Source: Pontibacter russatus
GTDB lineage: Bacteria; Bacteroidota; Bacteroidia; Cytophagales; Hymenobacteraceae
DNA: 64,000 nt
Reading direction: 5' to 3'
Assembly (NCBI RefSeq): GCF_009931655.1
Contig: NZ_CP047984.1
Span: 1,116,001 to 1,180,000, forward strand
How positions within the stretch are numbered: the stretch's first letter is position 1; the number at the start of each line of letters is the position of its first letter. Of the stretch, positions 9,388 to 18,533 are shown piece by piece. A program made the position numbers and the translations under genes. Below the pieces are notes generated by a model. That model saw nothing but the letters and a program-made list of their open reading frames with translations, ran no database searches and was not told the DNA's origin.

Positions 9388-10290
9388 ATGTCAAAGAAAA
9401 TCAAAAAATTAAAGTATGTTAACAAGTATGGTGTATCCAGATCAATTCCTGCTGAAGTAAAGCAAATAGTAAGGCGAAGATGCGGATTTGGCTGTGTAAT
9501 ATGTGGCCTTGCAATTTATCATTATGAGCATTTTGATCCTGTATTTGAAAATCTTAAGGTAAAACATGAGCCTAATGGTATAACCCTACTCTGCCCGAAT
9601 CATCACCAAAATAAAACGAGTGGACGCTTATCTGTTGAAACAGTTAAGAAATTTAATGCCAAGCCTAAAGCTTTAGAATTAGGAAAAGTTAATGACTTAT
9701 TTGACTTGGATGTAAAGTCCCCGACAGTCAAAATCGGCAACTTCACATTTAAAGACACTCCTGTTCTTATACAATTTGAATATGAGCCAATAATCAAGCT
9801 TGAACTCTCTGAAGAAGAGGAACAGCCGCATTTACTTAGCGCTACGTTGAGGGACACTAACGGTGACATAGTTCTGGAAATAGATAAGAATGAGTGGAAA
9901 TCTTCAACTATGAACTGGGACTGCAAGGTAGAAGGGCCAAGAATTGTTATAAGAAGTGCTCCAAAAAAGGTGGAATTGATAATTAGAACAGAGCCCCCCT
10001 CGAATTTAGTATTTGAGAAAATATCTATGCTATACAAAGGTATTTTTATGGTGTGCTCTGAAAATATGGCATTCAATTTTTCTCTTCCTAACGGAATGAC
10101 TTTTAGTGTTGAAAGTGGAGAAATAGAGGGAGGGGAGGTAGGCTTACACCTTTCAAGTTTAGGAGTGGCTGTAGGAGGGGTAATGTTAGAATACTTAACA
10201 GACGAAATGAAACCAATGAAAATAAAGCCAGGAAAGAGTAAATTGAACAAGTTATCCTTCACAAACACAACCGATAGTGATAAAGTGTAG
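9388..10290 (+). CDS. HNH-type nuclease domain protein
   Basis: A 300-residue protein with an N-terminal treble-clef HNH region (residues about 25-80). It shows a CGFGCVICG zinc knuckle, a following H-x-E-H segment, and LLCPNHHQNKTSG holding a second Cys and the paired His residues. This is the classic zinc-bound HNH arrangement. The remaining ~200 residues are beta-rich with no known domain I can name. The gene is AT-rich, stands alone and lies downstream of a tRNA, a pattern typical of horizontally acquired cargo. Roles in defence or DNA processing are possible but unproven. Confidence 0.75.
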   Translation: MSKKIKKLKYVNKYGVSRSIPAEVKQIVRRRCGFGCVICGLAIYHYEHFDPVFENLKVKHEPNGITLLCPNHHQNKTSGRLSVETVKKFNAKPKALELGKVNDLFDLDVKSPTVKIGNFTFKDTPVLIQFEYEPIIKLELSEEEEQPHLLSATLRDTNGDIVLEIDKNEWKSSTMNWDCKVEGPRIVIRSAPKKVELIIRTEPPSNLVFEKISMLYKGIFMVCSENMAFNFSLPNGMTFSVESGEIEGGEVGLHLSSLGVAVGGVMLEYLTDEMKPMKIKPGKSKLNKLSFTNTTDSDKV

Positions 10291-10593
10291 AAAAAAAATA
10301 GCCAGAAATAGTGTTAGCAGATGCTGCTTCAATAGACTCCTGCGGCCTATTCACCTATTAATAAAAGTTTCGAACACAAATCAAAAAGCATTCTATCCCA
10401 TCCTGAACGAGTAGTATTTATATCCTAACTTCATACTTCGCATAAATAAAATCATTTACGAGTTTTGTACAGGTTTTTTATATCCTTTCAGAACCTTTTG
10501 CAGTTTTTAGCATAGAAGTATGAAGGACCGGAGCCGCTGTAGCCGAATGGCCGGGCAAGCTGCACCACCAAAGAAACTAAAAACACGAAAGCG
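10291..10593. other. AT-rich gene-free stretch with distant inverted repeat
   Basis: No gene is supported. A perfect 11-bp inverted repeat, CTTCATACTTC at 10429-10439 and its complement at 10515-10525, brackets about 75 nt of AT-rich DNA. Composition changes back to the GC-rich average just after it, so this is the right edge of the AT-rich patch that starts after tRNA-Pro. Confidence 0.45.
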
Positions 10594-11133
10594 ATGATAA
10601 ACCCCGTATTAACCTACCTGCACGACTTTTACGGCGACGGCCAGTTCCATGACCTGACACCGTTGATCAACCAGAGCTCGAACACCGTTTCGGAAACGGC
10701 CATCCACAACCTGCACCTCGAGGGGCTGATAGAAGTGCAGGAGCCCTCTGCCTTCGAGGATCCGGAAGGTGGGGATCACAGGCACCACATGCGGGGCAGG
10801 CTCACCGAGCGGGGAATGTTTTTTCTGGAAGGCAATATAAAAATAGCGACTGTTATCCGCGCCATCGACAACCAGCAGACTTTAGATATCGTGTACCAGG
10901 ATGCGGACGGACACGAGGAGCGGGTGGCGCTCTCGCCCTATATATATGGCAAAGACCCGGAAGAAAGAGCTGTGGTGTGGGGGGCGGTATCCGGCAGGGA
11001 TAAAAAGCACCGCCGCTTTCTACTGGATGAAATTACCGTTACAGAAGAGCCCGTGGGCACCTTCGCCCTCGATCACGAAATGAAACTGAGCCAGCCCAGA
11101 GACATTGACGTGATTGCCCAGGTGGCGTACTAA
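10594..11133 (+). CDS. WYL-like domain protein with N-terminal winged helix
   Basis: A 179-residue protein. The first ~90 residues look like a winged helix (LTPLINQSSNTVSETAIHNLHLEGLIEV, then LTERGMFFLEG). The second half resembles a WYL sensor domain: AIDNQQTLDIVYQDADGHEERVALSPYIY, then VVWGAVSG and RRFLLDEITVTEEPVGTF. WYL proteins are usually ligand-responsive transcription regulators, many tied to defence or nucleotide signals. The match is by pattern only; this copy is short and could be a divergent regulator. It ends before a clear terminator at 11200. Confidence 0.55.
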   Translation: MINPVLTYLHDFYGDGQFHDLTPLINQSSNTVSETAIHNLHLEGLIEVQEPSAFEDPEGGDHRHHMRGRLTERGMFFLEGNIKIATVIRAIDNQQTLDIVYQDADGHEERVALSPYIYGKDPEERAVVWGAVSGRDKKHRRFLLDEITVTEEPVGTFALDHEMKLSQPRDIDVIAQVAY

Positions 11134-11544
11134 ACGACTCCCAATGAAGGCTAGGGATATAGGGCTTCTCCTCCTGCTTTTCCCACAGCCCATATACAGA
11201 AGTCCCTGCCGGTGACATACACCGTAGGGACTTTGTTTATATATAGCACGGCAATTCCAAGCCGATTAATGAACCATATAAACATCCTTTTTGCAGTTGC
11301 ACCGGCTGCTTCTTTCTTGCTTCTTTGACTTTAGCATTTCGCTGCTTACCTTCGGGATAAGAATCTTTGTGAATTCATTAACAAGCCTGCTGCTTCACCT
11401 GCCACGCGCACAACGAACAGCGGCTGGAATTGACAAAGGCTCAATACATTTACTTTAAAATCCGCGCCGGTACCGGCCATCCCAACCACAGCCTAAGCTG
11501 CTTTGCTTTCCGCTGCTGGCAGCAGGCTCCGGGCGCTCCGCTAT
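11134..11544. other. gap with terminator and probable promoter
   Basis: Gene-free apart from the terminator at 11200-11240. A sequence TTGACAAAGG followed by TACATTTA around 11430-11455 could be the promoter of the dehydrogenase downstream, but it departs from the Bacteroidota consensus. Confidence 0.35.
11200..11240 (+). terminator. intrinsic terminator after WYL-like gene
   Basis: Arms AAGTCCCT...CGGTG and CACCG..AGGGACTT fold into a long stem with a small bulge, followed by TTGTTTAT. Confidence 0.7.
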
Positions 11545-14490
11545 ATGAATCCAGAAAAACTAAAGCACCTTGCCGGGCAACTGGAGGGGGAGTTTTATTT
11601 CGATACCACCATGCGTACGCTGTACGCCACCGACGCCTCGGCTTACCGCGAGATGCCCCAGGCCGTCGCTTTCCCGAAGTCTGTTGCGGATATAAAAAAG
11701 CTGATTCAGTTTGCCCGCCAGGAAGGCACCTCGCTTATCCCGCGCACGGCCGGCACCTCGCTGGCCGGACAGGTGGTGGGCAACGGTATTGTGGTGGACG
11801 TGTCGCGCACCTTCACTCAGATTCTGGAGGTGAACCCGGAAGAAAGCTGGGTACGGGTGCAGCCGGGCGTTATCCGTGATGAGCTGAACCTGTTCCTGAA
11901 GCCCTACGGTCTGTACTTCGGCCCCGAGACCTCCACGGCAAACCGCGCCATGATCGGGGGAATGGTGGGCAACAACTCCTGCGGCTCCAACTCGGTGATA
12001 TATGGCAGCACCCGCGAGCATACACTTTCGGTAAAAGCCATCCTCAGCGACGGCACCGAAGCAGAGTTTGGCGTGCTGCCCCAGGCGGAATTTGAGGCCA
12101 AGTGCCGGGGCGAAAACACGTCCGGCGAGTTGGAGACGCGCATCTACCAGGCGACAAAGGCGATGCTATCGCATGTGCCTACGCAGGAAAACATCCGGCG
12201 GGAGTTCCCGAAGCCGAGCATTCAGCGCCGCAACACCGGCTACGCCATCGACCTGCTGCTGGAGTCGGAGCCGTTTACGGCTGGTAAAGAACCGTTCAAT
12301 TTCTGTAAACTGATTGCGGGTTCGGAGGGCACCCTGGCTTTCCTGACGGAGATAAAACTACACGTCAATCCGCTTCCGCCCAGGGAAACCGGGTTGCTGT
12401 GCATCCACTGCCACAGCATCGACGAGTCGCTGCGGGCGAACCTGGTGGCGCTGCGCTACAAGCCCAGCGCCAGCGAACTGATGGACAGCTATATACTGGA
12501 ATGCACCAAAACGAATATTGAACAAAGCCAGAACCGTTTCTTCGTGAAAGGCGATCCGGGGGCCATCCTGGTGGTGGAACTCGGTAGTGACAACATCGAA
12601 GAAGTAAAACAACGCGCGCAGGCACTGGTGCAGGACCTGGAAGCCAATGGCCTGGGCTACCATTACCCGCTCGTGACAGGGCCGGACACCAAGAAGGTAT
12701 GGACGCTGCGCAAAGCGGGACTCGGGCTGCTTTCCAACGTACCGGGCGATGCCAAGCCGGTGGCTGTGATTGAAGACACCGCCGTAGACGTGAACGACCT
12801 GCCGGAGTTTATCCGGGAGTTTAACCTTACGCTGGAGCAGTATAACCTGTACTGCGTACACTACGCCCACGCGGGCAGCGGCGAACTGCACCTGCGCCCC
12901 ATCATCAACCTGAAGACCGAAGAAGGCAACAAGCTTTTCAGAGATATAGCCACTGAGATTGCCCACCTGGTAAAAAAATACCGCGGCTCACTGAGCGGCG
13001 AGCACGGCGATGGCCGCCTGCGGGGCGAGTTCATCCCGTTCATGATAGGGGAAGACAACTACAGGCTGGTGGAGGAAGTGAAGCGGGTGTGGGACCCGTC
13101 TAACATCTTCAATCCGGGCAAGATTGTAAACACACCCTCCATGAACACCTTCCTGCGCTACGAGCCGGGGCAGGAGACGCCGGAGTTTGACACGGTTTTC
13201 CGCTTTAGCCAGGCAGGTGGCGTGCTGCGGGCCGCAGAGCTTTGCAACGGCTCCGGCGACTGCCGCAAAACGCACCTGACGGGCGGCACCATGTGCCCCA
13301 GCTATATGGTGACGCGCAACGAAAAGGACACCACCCGGGGCAGGGCCAACATGCTGCGCGAATTCCTTACCCGCTCTGAAAAGGCGAACCGCTTCAACCA
13401 CGAGGAAATCATGGACACGATGCACACCTGCCTCTCCTGCAAAGGCTGCAAGTCAGAGTGCCCTTCCAACGTAGACGTGGCCAAACTGAAGGCAGAGTTT
13501 CTGCAGCATTACTACGATGCCAATGGCGTCCCTTTCCGTACGCGCCTGATAGGCAACTTCACCAAAGCCAACCAACTGGCGGCCATGGCGCCGGGTATCT
13601 ATAACTTCCTGTTTAAGAATACCACCACGGCCGCCATCGCCAAAAAGATGATGGGCTTCGCGCCCAAGCGCACCCTTCCATTGCTGCAGGAAACTACGCT
13701 GCGCAGCTGGTTTAAAAAGCACAAGCGGCGGTCGGGCAGCAGCAACGGGCAGCAGGCGAAAAAGAAAGTATACCTGTTCTGCGACGAGTTCACGAACTAC
13801 AACGACACGCACATCGGCAAAACAGCCGTGCTGCTGCTCGAGCGCCTGGGCTATGAGGTAGAGATTCCGAAGCACGAGGAAAGCGGCCGCACCTATATGT
13901 CCAAAGGCCTGCTCCGGGAGGCAAAAAAGCTGGCGCAAAAGAACGTGGCCCTGCTCAAAGGTATCATCTCCAGCGACACGCCACTGGTAGGCATTGAGCC
14001 CTCCTGCATCCTCTCCTTCCGTGATGAGTATATGGACCTGGTGGATGCCGGCCAGGAGGAAGACGCCAAATCCCTTTCCATCAACTGCCTGCAGTTCGAT
14101 GAGTTTATCGCGCGCGAAATCCTCAGCGGCAACATCGACAAGAGCTTGTTTAAGGAGGAGACGCGGCTGATAAAGCTGCACGGGCATTGCCACCAGAAAG
14201 CGCTCTCTTCGGTGCTATATACCCAGCAGATGCTCACTTTGCCTAAAAACTATAAGGTGGAGCATATCCCGTCTGGTTGCTGCGGCATGGCCGGCTCTTT
14301 CGGCTACGAGGCCGAGCACTACGACATCTCCATGCAGGTGGGCGAGTTGGTCCTTTTCCCGACGGTGCGCCAGCAGCCGGAAGAGGTGATCATCGCGGCA
14401 CCCGGCACGAGCTGCCGCCATCAGATTCACGACGGCACCGGCCGTAAAGCCCTCCACCCGATCGAGGTGTTATATAGTGCTTTGAGGTAA
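11545..14490 (+). CDS. FAD/Fe-S 2-hydroxyacid dehydrogenase, YdiJ-like
   Basis: Large single-chain flavoprotein (about 981 residues) that would oxidise a D-2-hydroxyacid such as D-2-hydroxyglutarate or D-lactate and pass electrons to a respiratory acceptor. Domains in order: FAD-binding type 4 (PRTAGTSLAGQVVG, then NRAMIGGMVGNNSCGSNSVIYGSTREH), FAD-oxidase C-terminal (HAGSGELHLRPIIN, SGEHGDGRLRGEF), a ferredoxin-like part with CNGSGDCRKTH near residue 566 and TCLSCKGCKSECP near 628, and a C-terminal CCG domain (EPSCILSFRDEY, HGHCHQKA, IPSGCCGMAGSFG). The start at 11545 (MNPEKLKH) is preferred over 11503. The exact substrate cannot be read from sequence. Confidence 0.88.
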   Translation: MNPEKLKHLAGQLEGEFYFDTTMRTLYATDASAYREMPQAVAFPKSVADIKKLIQFARQEGTSLIPRTAGTSLAGQVVGNGIVVDVSRTFTQILEVNPEESWVRVQPGVIRDELNLFLKPYGLYFGPETSTANRAMIGGMVGNNSCGSNSVIYGSTREHTLSVKAILSDGTEAEFGVLPQAEFEAKCRGENTSGELETRIYQATKAMLSHVPTQENIRREFPKPSIQRRNTGYAIDLLLESEPFTAGKEPFNFCKLIAGSEGTLAFLTEIKLHVNPLPPRETGLLCIHCHSIDESLRANLVALRYKPSASELMDSYILECTKTNIEQSQNRFFVKGDPGAILVVELGSDNIEEVKQRAQALVQDLEANGLGYHYPLVTGPDTKKVWTLRKAGLGLLSNVPGDAKPVAVIEDTAVDVNDLPEFIREFNLTLEQYNLYCVHYAHAGSGELHLRPIINLKTEEGNKLFRDIATEIAHLVKKYRGSLSGEHGDGRLRGEFIPFMIGEDNYRLVEEVKRVWDPSNIFNPGKIVNTPSMNTFLRYEPGQETPEFDTVFRFSQAGGVLRAAELCNGSGDCRKTHLTGGTMCPSYMVTRNEKDTTRGRANMLREFLTRSEKANRFNHEEIMDTMHTCLSCKGCKSECPSNVDVAKLKAEFLQHYYDANGVPFRTRLIGNFTKANQLAAMAPGIYNFLFKNTTTAAIAKKMMGFAPKRTLPLLQETTLRSWFKKHKRRSGSSNGQQAKKKVYLFCDEFTNYNDTHIGKTAVLLLERLGYEVEIPKHEESGRTYMSKGLLREAKKLAQKNVALLKGIISSDTPLVGIEPSCILSFRDEYMDLVDAGQEEDAKSLSINCLQFDEFIAREILSGNIDKSLFKEETRLIKLHGHCHQKALSSVLYTQQMLTLPKNYKVEHIPSGCCGMAGSFGYEAEHYDISMQVGELVLFPTVRQQPEEVIIAAPGTSCRHQIHDGTGRKALHPIEVLYSALR

Positions 14491-14576
14491 GAGTAACAAG
14501 AAAGAAAGAATTGTACATACTTCAAGTTGAAAACTTGCTGTATGCAAGACAAGTAAATGCTTTACAAATAAGACCC

Positions 14577-15416
14577 ATGCAACCCCACATTCTACTGATA
14601 AACTGCCCGGACGAGAGCGGACTCGTCTATAAAGTCACCGGCATACTCTACAACAAGTACAACCTGAACATCATCCGGAACGACGAGTTCGTGGAGCGGA
14701 AGTCCAGCTATTTCTTTATGCGGACGGAGTTTTCGGGAGAGTTTAATCGCGAGGAATTGCTGCAGGATTTATATGCGGTGCTGCCGGAAGGCGTGGACTT
14801 AAAACTCACGGACGGGAGGAAAAAAGACATCGTGCTGCTGGCCACCAAAGAGCACCATTGCCTGAGCGACCTGCTTATCCGGCACGCTTTCAACGAGTTG
14901 AACGCCAACATCCTTTGCGTCATCAGCAACTATGATGTACTGGAAGAACTGACCCACAAGTTCGATATACCCTATCACCACATCAGCCACGAAGGCGTGA
15001 GCCGGGAGCAACACGAAGCGGCCGTGCTGGAAACGGTGCTGCAGTATGACCCGGAGTTCGTGGTGTTGGCCAAGTACATGCGCATCCTGTCGGGCGATTT
15101 TGTGTCGCATTTCACCAACCGGCTTGTCAACATTCATCACTCGTTTCTGCCTGCGTTTGTCGGGGCCAATCCCTATGCGCAGGCCTATGAGCGCGGCGTA
15201 AAAATTATCGGGGCCACGGCACACTTCGTGAACAACGAGCTGGACCAGGGCCCCATCATCGCCCAGAGCGTCATCCCGGTGGACCACACGCACAGCGCCC
15301 GCGAAATGGCGCAGGCCGGACGCGACGTGGAGAAGAACGTGCTGGCCAAGTCGCTGAAACTGGTGCTGAACGAGCAGGTGTTTGTGTACCGGAACAAGAC
15401 AATTATATTTGAATAG
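14577..15416 (+). CDS. purU: formyltetrahydrofolate deformylase
   Basis: Hydrolyses 10-formyltetrahydrofolate to formate and tetrahydrofolate, balancing one-carbon pools. At 279 residues it fits PurU: an N-terminal ACT domain (LLINCPDESGLVYKVTGILY) and a formyltransferase-like catalytic domain with NIHHSFLPAFVGANPYAQAYERGVKIIGATAHFV and ELDQGPIIAQ, which contain the Asn-His-Asp catalytic set. The start at 14577 (MQPHILLINCP) matches the family; an earlier ATG at 14511 adds an unlikely extension. It follows the dehydrogenase by 86 nt and ends 11 nt before a convergent gene. Confidence 0.93.
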   Translation: MQPHILLINCPDESGLVYKVTGILYNKYNLNIIRNDEFVERKSSYFFMRTEFSGEFNREELLQDLYAVLPEGVDLKLTDGRKKDIVLLATKEHHCLSDLLIRHAFNELNANILCVISNYDVLEELTHKFDIPYHHISHEGVSREQHEAAVLETVLQYDPEFVVLAKYMRILSGDFVSHFTNRLVNIHHSFLPAFVGANPYAQAYERGVKIIGATAHFVNNELDQGPIIAQSVIPVDHTHSAREMAQAGRDVEKNVLAKSLKLVLNEQVFVYRNKTIIFE

Positions 15417-15427
15417 CCCCGGCAGAT

Positions 15428-16933
15428 CTAAATATGACCTACTGGCAGCGCCTCTAACGTCGCTGGCACGAAATCCGCTTTGGGGGCTTCGCAGGTGGGG
15501 CAGTTATATATAGCAAGGGTCTCAAAAGGAGTCCCCGCTACTATATGGTTTTGCTCGTCGCCCTGCGCTTCGGCATATATGGTCAAGCAGTTTTTGCACT
15601 GAAACACCTGTTGCGTTGGCTGCTGCTCTTTTTCACCTGGCGCTTCTTCCTCCATATATAAGGCCCCAGCCATATGCTCCGGCTCGCTCTGCAACTCGTA
15701 AAAGTAGTTACAGAGCGCAATCAGCGCGCTGCTAAGCTCCTGCCTGCTCACATCGTTCCGGAAGCATATATAATCCTTGGAGTTGGGATTGAACTCCCGG
15801 GTATATGAAATGTCAAAACGCTCAGTATCGGGGTCTGAGAGCTGCAGACACTTTTGCTGGGTACGGATAATGATGGAGCCGAACAGACCCGTTTTCGGCT
15901 GCGTTTTGATGGCAAAGCACAGGCGGTACGTCCGCACGTCTTCCTCGTTGAATTTCCGGACGAGGTAGTTTTTCAGGTCAAGGCCGTAGTCGCACAGATC
16001 CTCCACCTGCCAGTTCAGCTCGTTGGAGGCGTGGCGCACATTTATCCGGTGCCTGCACAGCACCATGTCCCACAAATCCCGGTCTGCCAGCTCAATGCCT
16101 TTGATGATAATAGATTTCCAGGGCGTGGTATAGAGTTGGCCTACCCTCGTTTTAAGGCATATCCTGCAGACGTCCTTCAGAAAGGCCACCGAAAACGTTT
16201 CGTCGCGGCGGTAGATGCCCAGCCACAGTTTGCTGCCGTACCGGTTGAATCCTTCGTAGTAAGGCAGCTTAAAGTCCGGCAGTTTCAGTGGCTCCAGCAC
16301 AGGCTGCACCACAAAACTACCCCCAGCTGTCACCAGGCGGTGCAGCGTATTTCCCTCTATATGGGGCTGGTCGTAAAACTGCTCTTTGTTTGCAAAAATG
16401 GTGCTTTCGATGGCACTGCTGAGGCCGGGTATATCCTCGGAGTAGACCAGCGACGGCCAGGCGTATAGGAGGTTCGTTTTGGGAAAGCGTAAATATAAAT
16501 ACCAGTAGTTGCTGGTGTTGGAGGCAATGAAGTTGAGGTTGCCGGTGAAAAATGGAAAAAAGGTCTGGTTGTTGTCCACCAGGTTTATCTTGAGCTGGGG
16601 CCTGTAATCGAACAAATCCAGAATATCTTTGTAGACCCCTTCGCGCAGCCAGTCGGCATGGTACAGCACGTCCTCGATGGCGTACGCGCTGATGATATTC
16701 GGGTGGGTATCGGCATCGAGTTCGAACATGATATCAGCCGCCAGCAAATCCTGCTTCAGCGCACCTAACTTATCTTCTGCCACATAAAAGACAGCCTGCT
16801 GCCTGTTCCCAAACCGCAGGTTTCCCGCCCCTGCTTTTTCGGCAGCTTCTAAAAGGTGGTACAAATCCCCGGCCGACACCATGCCACCGGGCAGGTTGAC
16901 TTTCACTAAGTGCTTCCGCATTGTCTTCTCCAT
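15428..16933 (-). CDS. nitrite/sulfite reductase-like half domain protein with C-terminal rubredoxin
   Basis: About 501 residues. The N-terminal part (HLVKVNLPGGMVSAGDLYHLLEAAEKAGAGNLRFGNRQQ) resembles the ferredoxin-like half domain of nitrite/sulfite reductases. The middle contains VCRICLKTRVGQLYTTPW but no full siroheme/Fe-S four-Cys set that I can see. The C-terminus is a rubredoxin: CKNCLTIY and CPTCEA about 35 residues apart. It is the last gene of the nitrate block, 7 nt after the preceding stop when the start at 16933 (MEKTMRKH) is used. A role as electron carrier or reductase partner in nitrate assimilation is inferred from position. Confidence 0.75.
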   Translation of the reverse strand: MEKTMRKHLVKVNLPGGMVSAGDLYHLLEAAEKAGAGNLRFGNRQQAVFYVAEDKLGALKQDLLAADIMFELDADTHPNIISAYAIEDVLYHADWLREGVYKDILDLFDYRPQLKINLVDNNQTFFPFFTGNLNFIASNTSNYWYLYLRFPKTNLLYAWPSLVYSEDIPGLSSAIESTIFANKEQFYDQPHIEGNTLHRLVTAGGSFVVQPVLEPLKLPDFKLPYYEGFNRYGSKLWLGIYRRDETFSVAFLKDVCRICLKTRVGQLYTTPWKSIIIKGIELADRDLWDMVLCRHRINVRHASNELNWQVEDLCDYGLDLKNYLVRKFNEEDVRTYRLCFAIKTQPKTGLFGSIIIRTQQKCLQLSDPDTERFDISYTREFNPNSKDYICFRNDVSRQELSSALIALCNYFYELQSEPEHMAGALYMEEEAPGEKEQQPTQQVFQCKNCLTIYAEAQGDEQNHIVAGTPFETLAIYNCPTCEAPKADFVPATLEALPVGHI

Positions 16934-16940
16934 TGCCTTT

Positions 16941-18533
16941 TTAGCTTGTGGCTGCCTCCTGTACATCCAGTTTCAAGGCGTTTTCCAATAGCTGTTTTAC
17001 CTCTGGCCTGCAGGAGCCGCACCCCGTACCTGCACCCGTCTGGGCACAGAGCGCCATCAAATCAGTGCAGCCTTCTGCCACCTTCCGCCGGATGTTTTCG
17101 CTGCCCACGTTGTTGCAGCTGCACACCAGTTTCCCCAGTACCGGCTCTGCCTTTTGCCCGCTCCGTAACAGCTGCAGGCGCTTCTCGCTCAGCTCAATCC
17201 TGTTTGAGATCAACTCCCTGAACTCCTGAAACTCGGTTTTATCGCCGATCATAATGGTGCCCACCAGCCTGTCCTGGTGAATGATGCACTTCTTGTAGTA
17301 GCGTTTGGCCTTGTCTATGAAAACAATCTCCTCGTAGTGCTCCTCGTCCGGGCTCTCTGCCAGACCGATGCTGCACAGGTCAAAGCCGTGGATTTTGATG
17401 ATGTTCATGAAGGTGCTGCCCTCATAATAGCTGGCGATGTTCCCGTTCAGGTGCTGCGCCACCACCTCCGCCTGCTGCTCGGCGGCGGCCGTGATGCCAT
17501 ATAGCACGCCGTTAAACTCCGCAATCTCGCCGATGGCATAGATGCTGGGGTCACTTGTTTGGAGCCGCTCGTTTACCAGCACGCCCCGCTTGCAGTCGAG
17601 GCCGCAGGCTTTGGCCAGTTCCAGGTTGGGCACGGTGCCGATGGCGATGATCATGGCGTCACAGTCTATCCGATGGCCGCTTTTCAGCCCAACGCCCGTC
17701 AGCCTGGAGCGTCCATAATATAGCTGCACTTCGTCGTTGTAGTAGATATCGCAGCCCTGGTCCACCATTTCTTCGTGCAGCAGCTGGCTGCCAAGCGGGT
17801 CCAGTTGCCGGTCCAGGAAGCGCGATACCCGCTGCACGATGGTGATTTTCACGCCCATCTCGCGCAGCGAAGCCGCCATTTCCAGACCTAATAAACCACC
17901 GCCTACAATCACCACGTGCGCGTTTTCCGGCACATGGTTTTTGAAGTTGTCGGCATCGGTGCGGCTTCGCATGGTAAAAATACCCGGCAACGACGGCACA
18001 TGCTTCGGCACCGCTGCCCGGCTGCCGGTTGCCATCAGCAGCACGTCATAGTCTGTCCGGATGCCCCGCGAATCTATCACAAACTTTTTTTCCCGGTCTA
18101 TCTCCTCCACGCTTACACCCCGGAGCAGTTGGATATTATAGGCCGGCTCTTCGGAGTCTTTCATCTTCACCAACTGCTGCCAGCTCTGCGTTCCGCTGAT
18201 ATAATCCGGTAGCATCACGCGATTATAGAAAGGAAAGTCTTCTTTGCTGAAGACGGTTATCTCATCGTTCCCGTTGATTTCCCGGTACGACTTCACAAAG
18301 CCATAAGCACCGGCTCCGGCCCCAATCACGACGATGCGCTGGAACGGCTTCCGGTACTTTTGCACATCCACCGCACAATACTTAAAGTCCGGTTCTTTGG
18401 ATATCGGGTCCAGCAGATCGCTGGTCACGTTGTTGGCGCGGTTGAGGTCGCTGCCCAGTATCTTACCCCAGTGCATCGGCAGGAATACCACCCCCTTTTT
18501 TATACAGGGAGACAGCTTCGCTTTCACGCGCAC
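16941..18533 (-). CDS. C-terminal part of frameshifted nitrate reductase: FAD/NAD oxidoreductase plus BFD Fe-S domain
   Basis: The first ~60 residues (MRVKAKLSPCIKKGVVFLP..., then ANNVTSDLLDPISKEPDFKYCAV) are the end of a molybdopterin dinucleotide-binding domain, not a normal protein start. Next comes a nitrite-reductase-type FAD/NAD oxidoreductase (VVIGAGAGAYGFV, VVIVGGGLLGLEMAASLREMG) and a bacterioferritin-associated-ferredoxin-like [2Fe-2S] domain at the end (CSCNNV, then GAGTGCGSCRPEV). It overlaps the upstream nitrate reductase frame by 10 nt. Restoring one G in the G5 run at 18536-18540 joins the two into a single ~1175-residue assimilatory nitrate reductase, a fusion layout that I recall from other Bacteroidota. 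The GTG 'start' is therefore artificial unless frameshifting is programmed. Confidence 0.88.
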   Translation of the reverse strand: MRVKAKLSPCIKKGVVFLPMHWGKILGSDLNRANNVTSDLLDPISKEPDFKYCAVDVQKYRKPFQRIVVIGAGAGAYGFVKSYREINGNDEITVFSKEDFPFYNRVMLPDYISGTQSWQQLVKMKDSEEPAYNIQLLRGVSVEEIDREKKFVIDSRGIRTDYDVLLMATGSRAAVPKHVPSLPGIFTMRSRTDADNFKNHVPENAHVVIVGGGLLGLEMAASLREMGVKITIVQRVSRFLDRQLDPLGSQLLHEEMVDQGCDIYYNDEVQLYYGRSRLTGVGLKSGHRIDCDAMIIAIGTVPNLELAKACGLDCKRGVLVNERLQTSDPSIYAIGEIAEFNGVLYGITAAAEQQAEVVAQHLNGNIASYYEGSTFMNIIKIHGFDLCSIGLAESPDEEHYEEIVFIDKAKRYYKKCIIHQDRLVGTIMIGDKTEFQEFRELISNRIELSEKRLQLLRSGQKAEPVLGKLVCSCNNVGSENIRRKVAEGCTDLMALCAQTGAGTGCGSCRPEVKQLLENALKLDVQEAATS

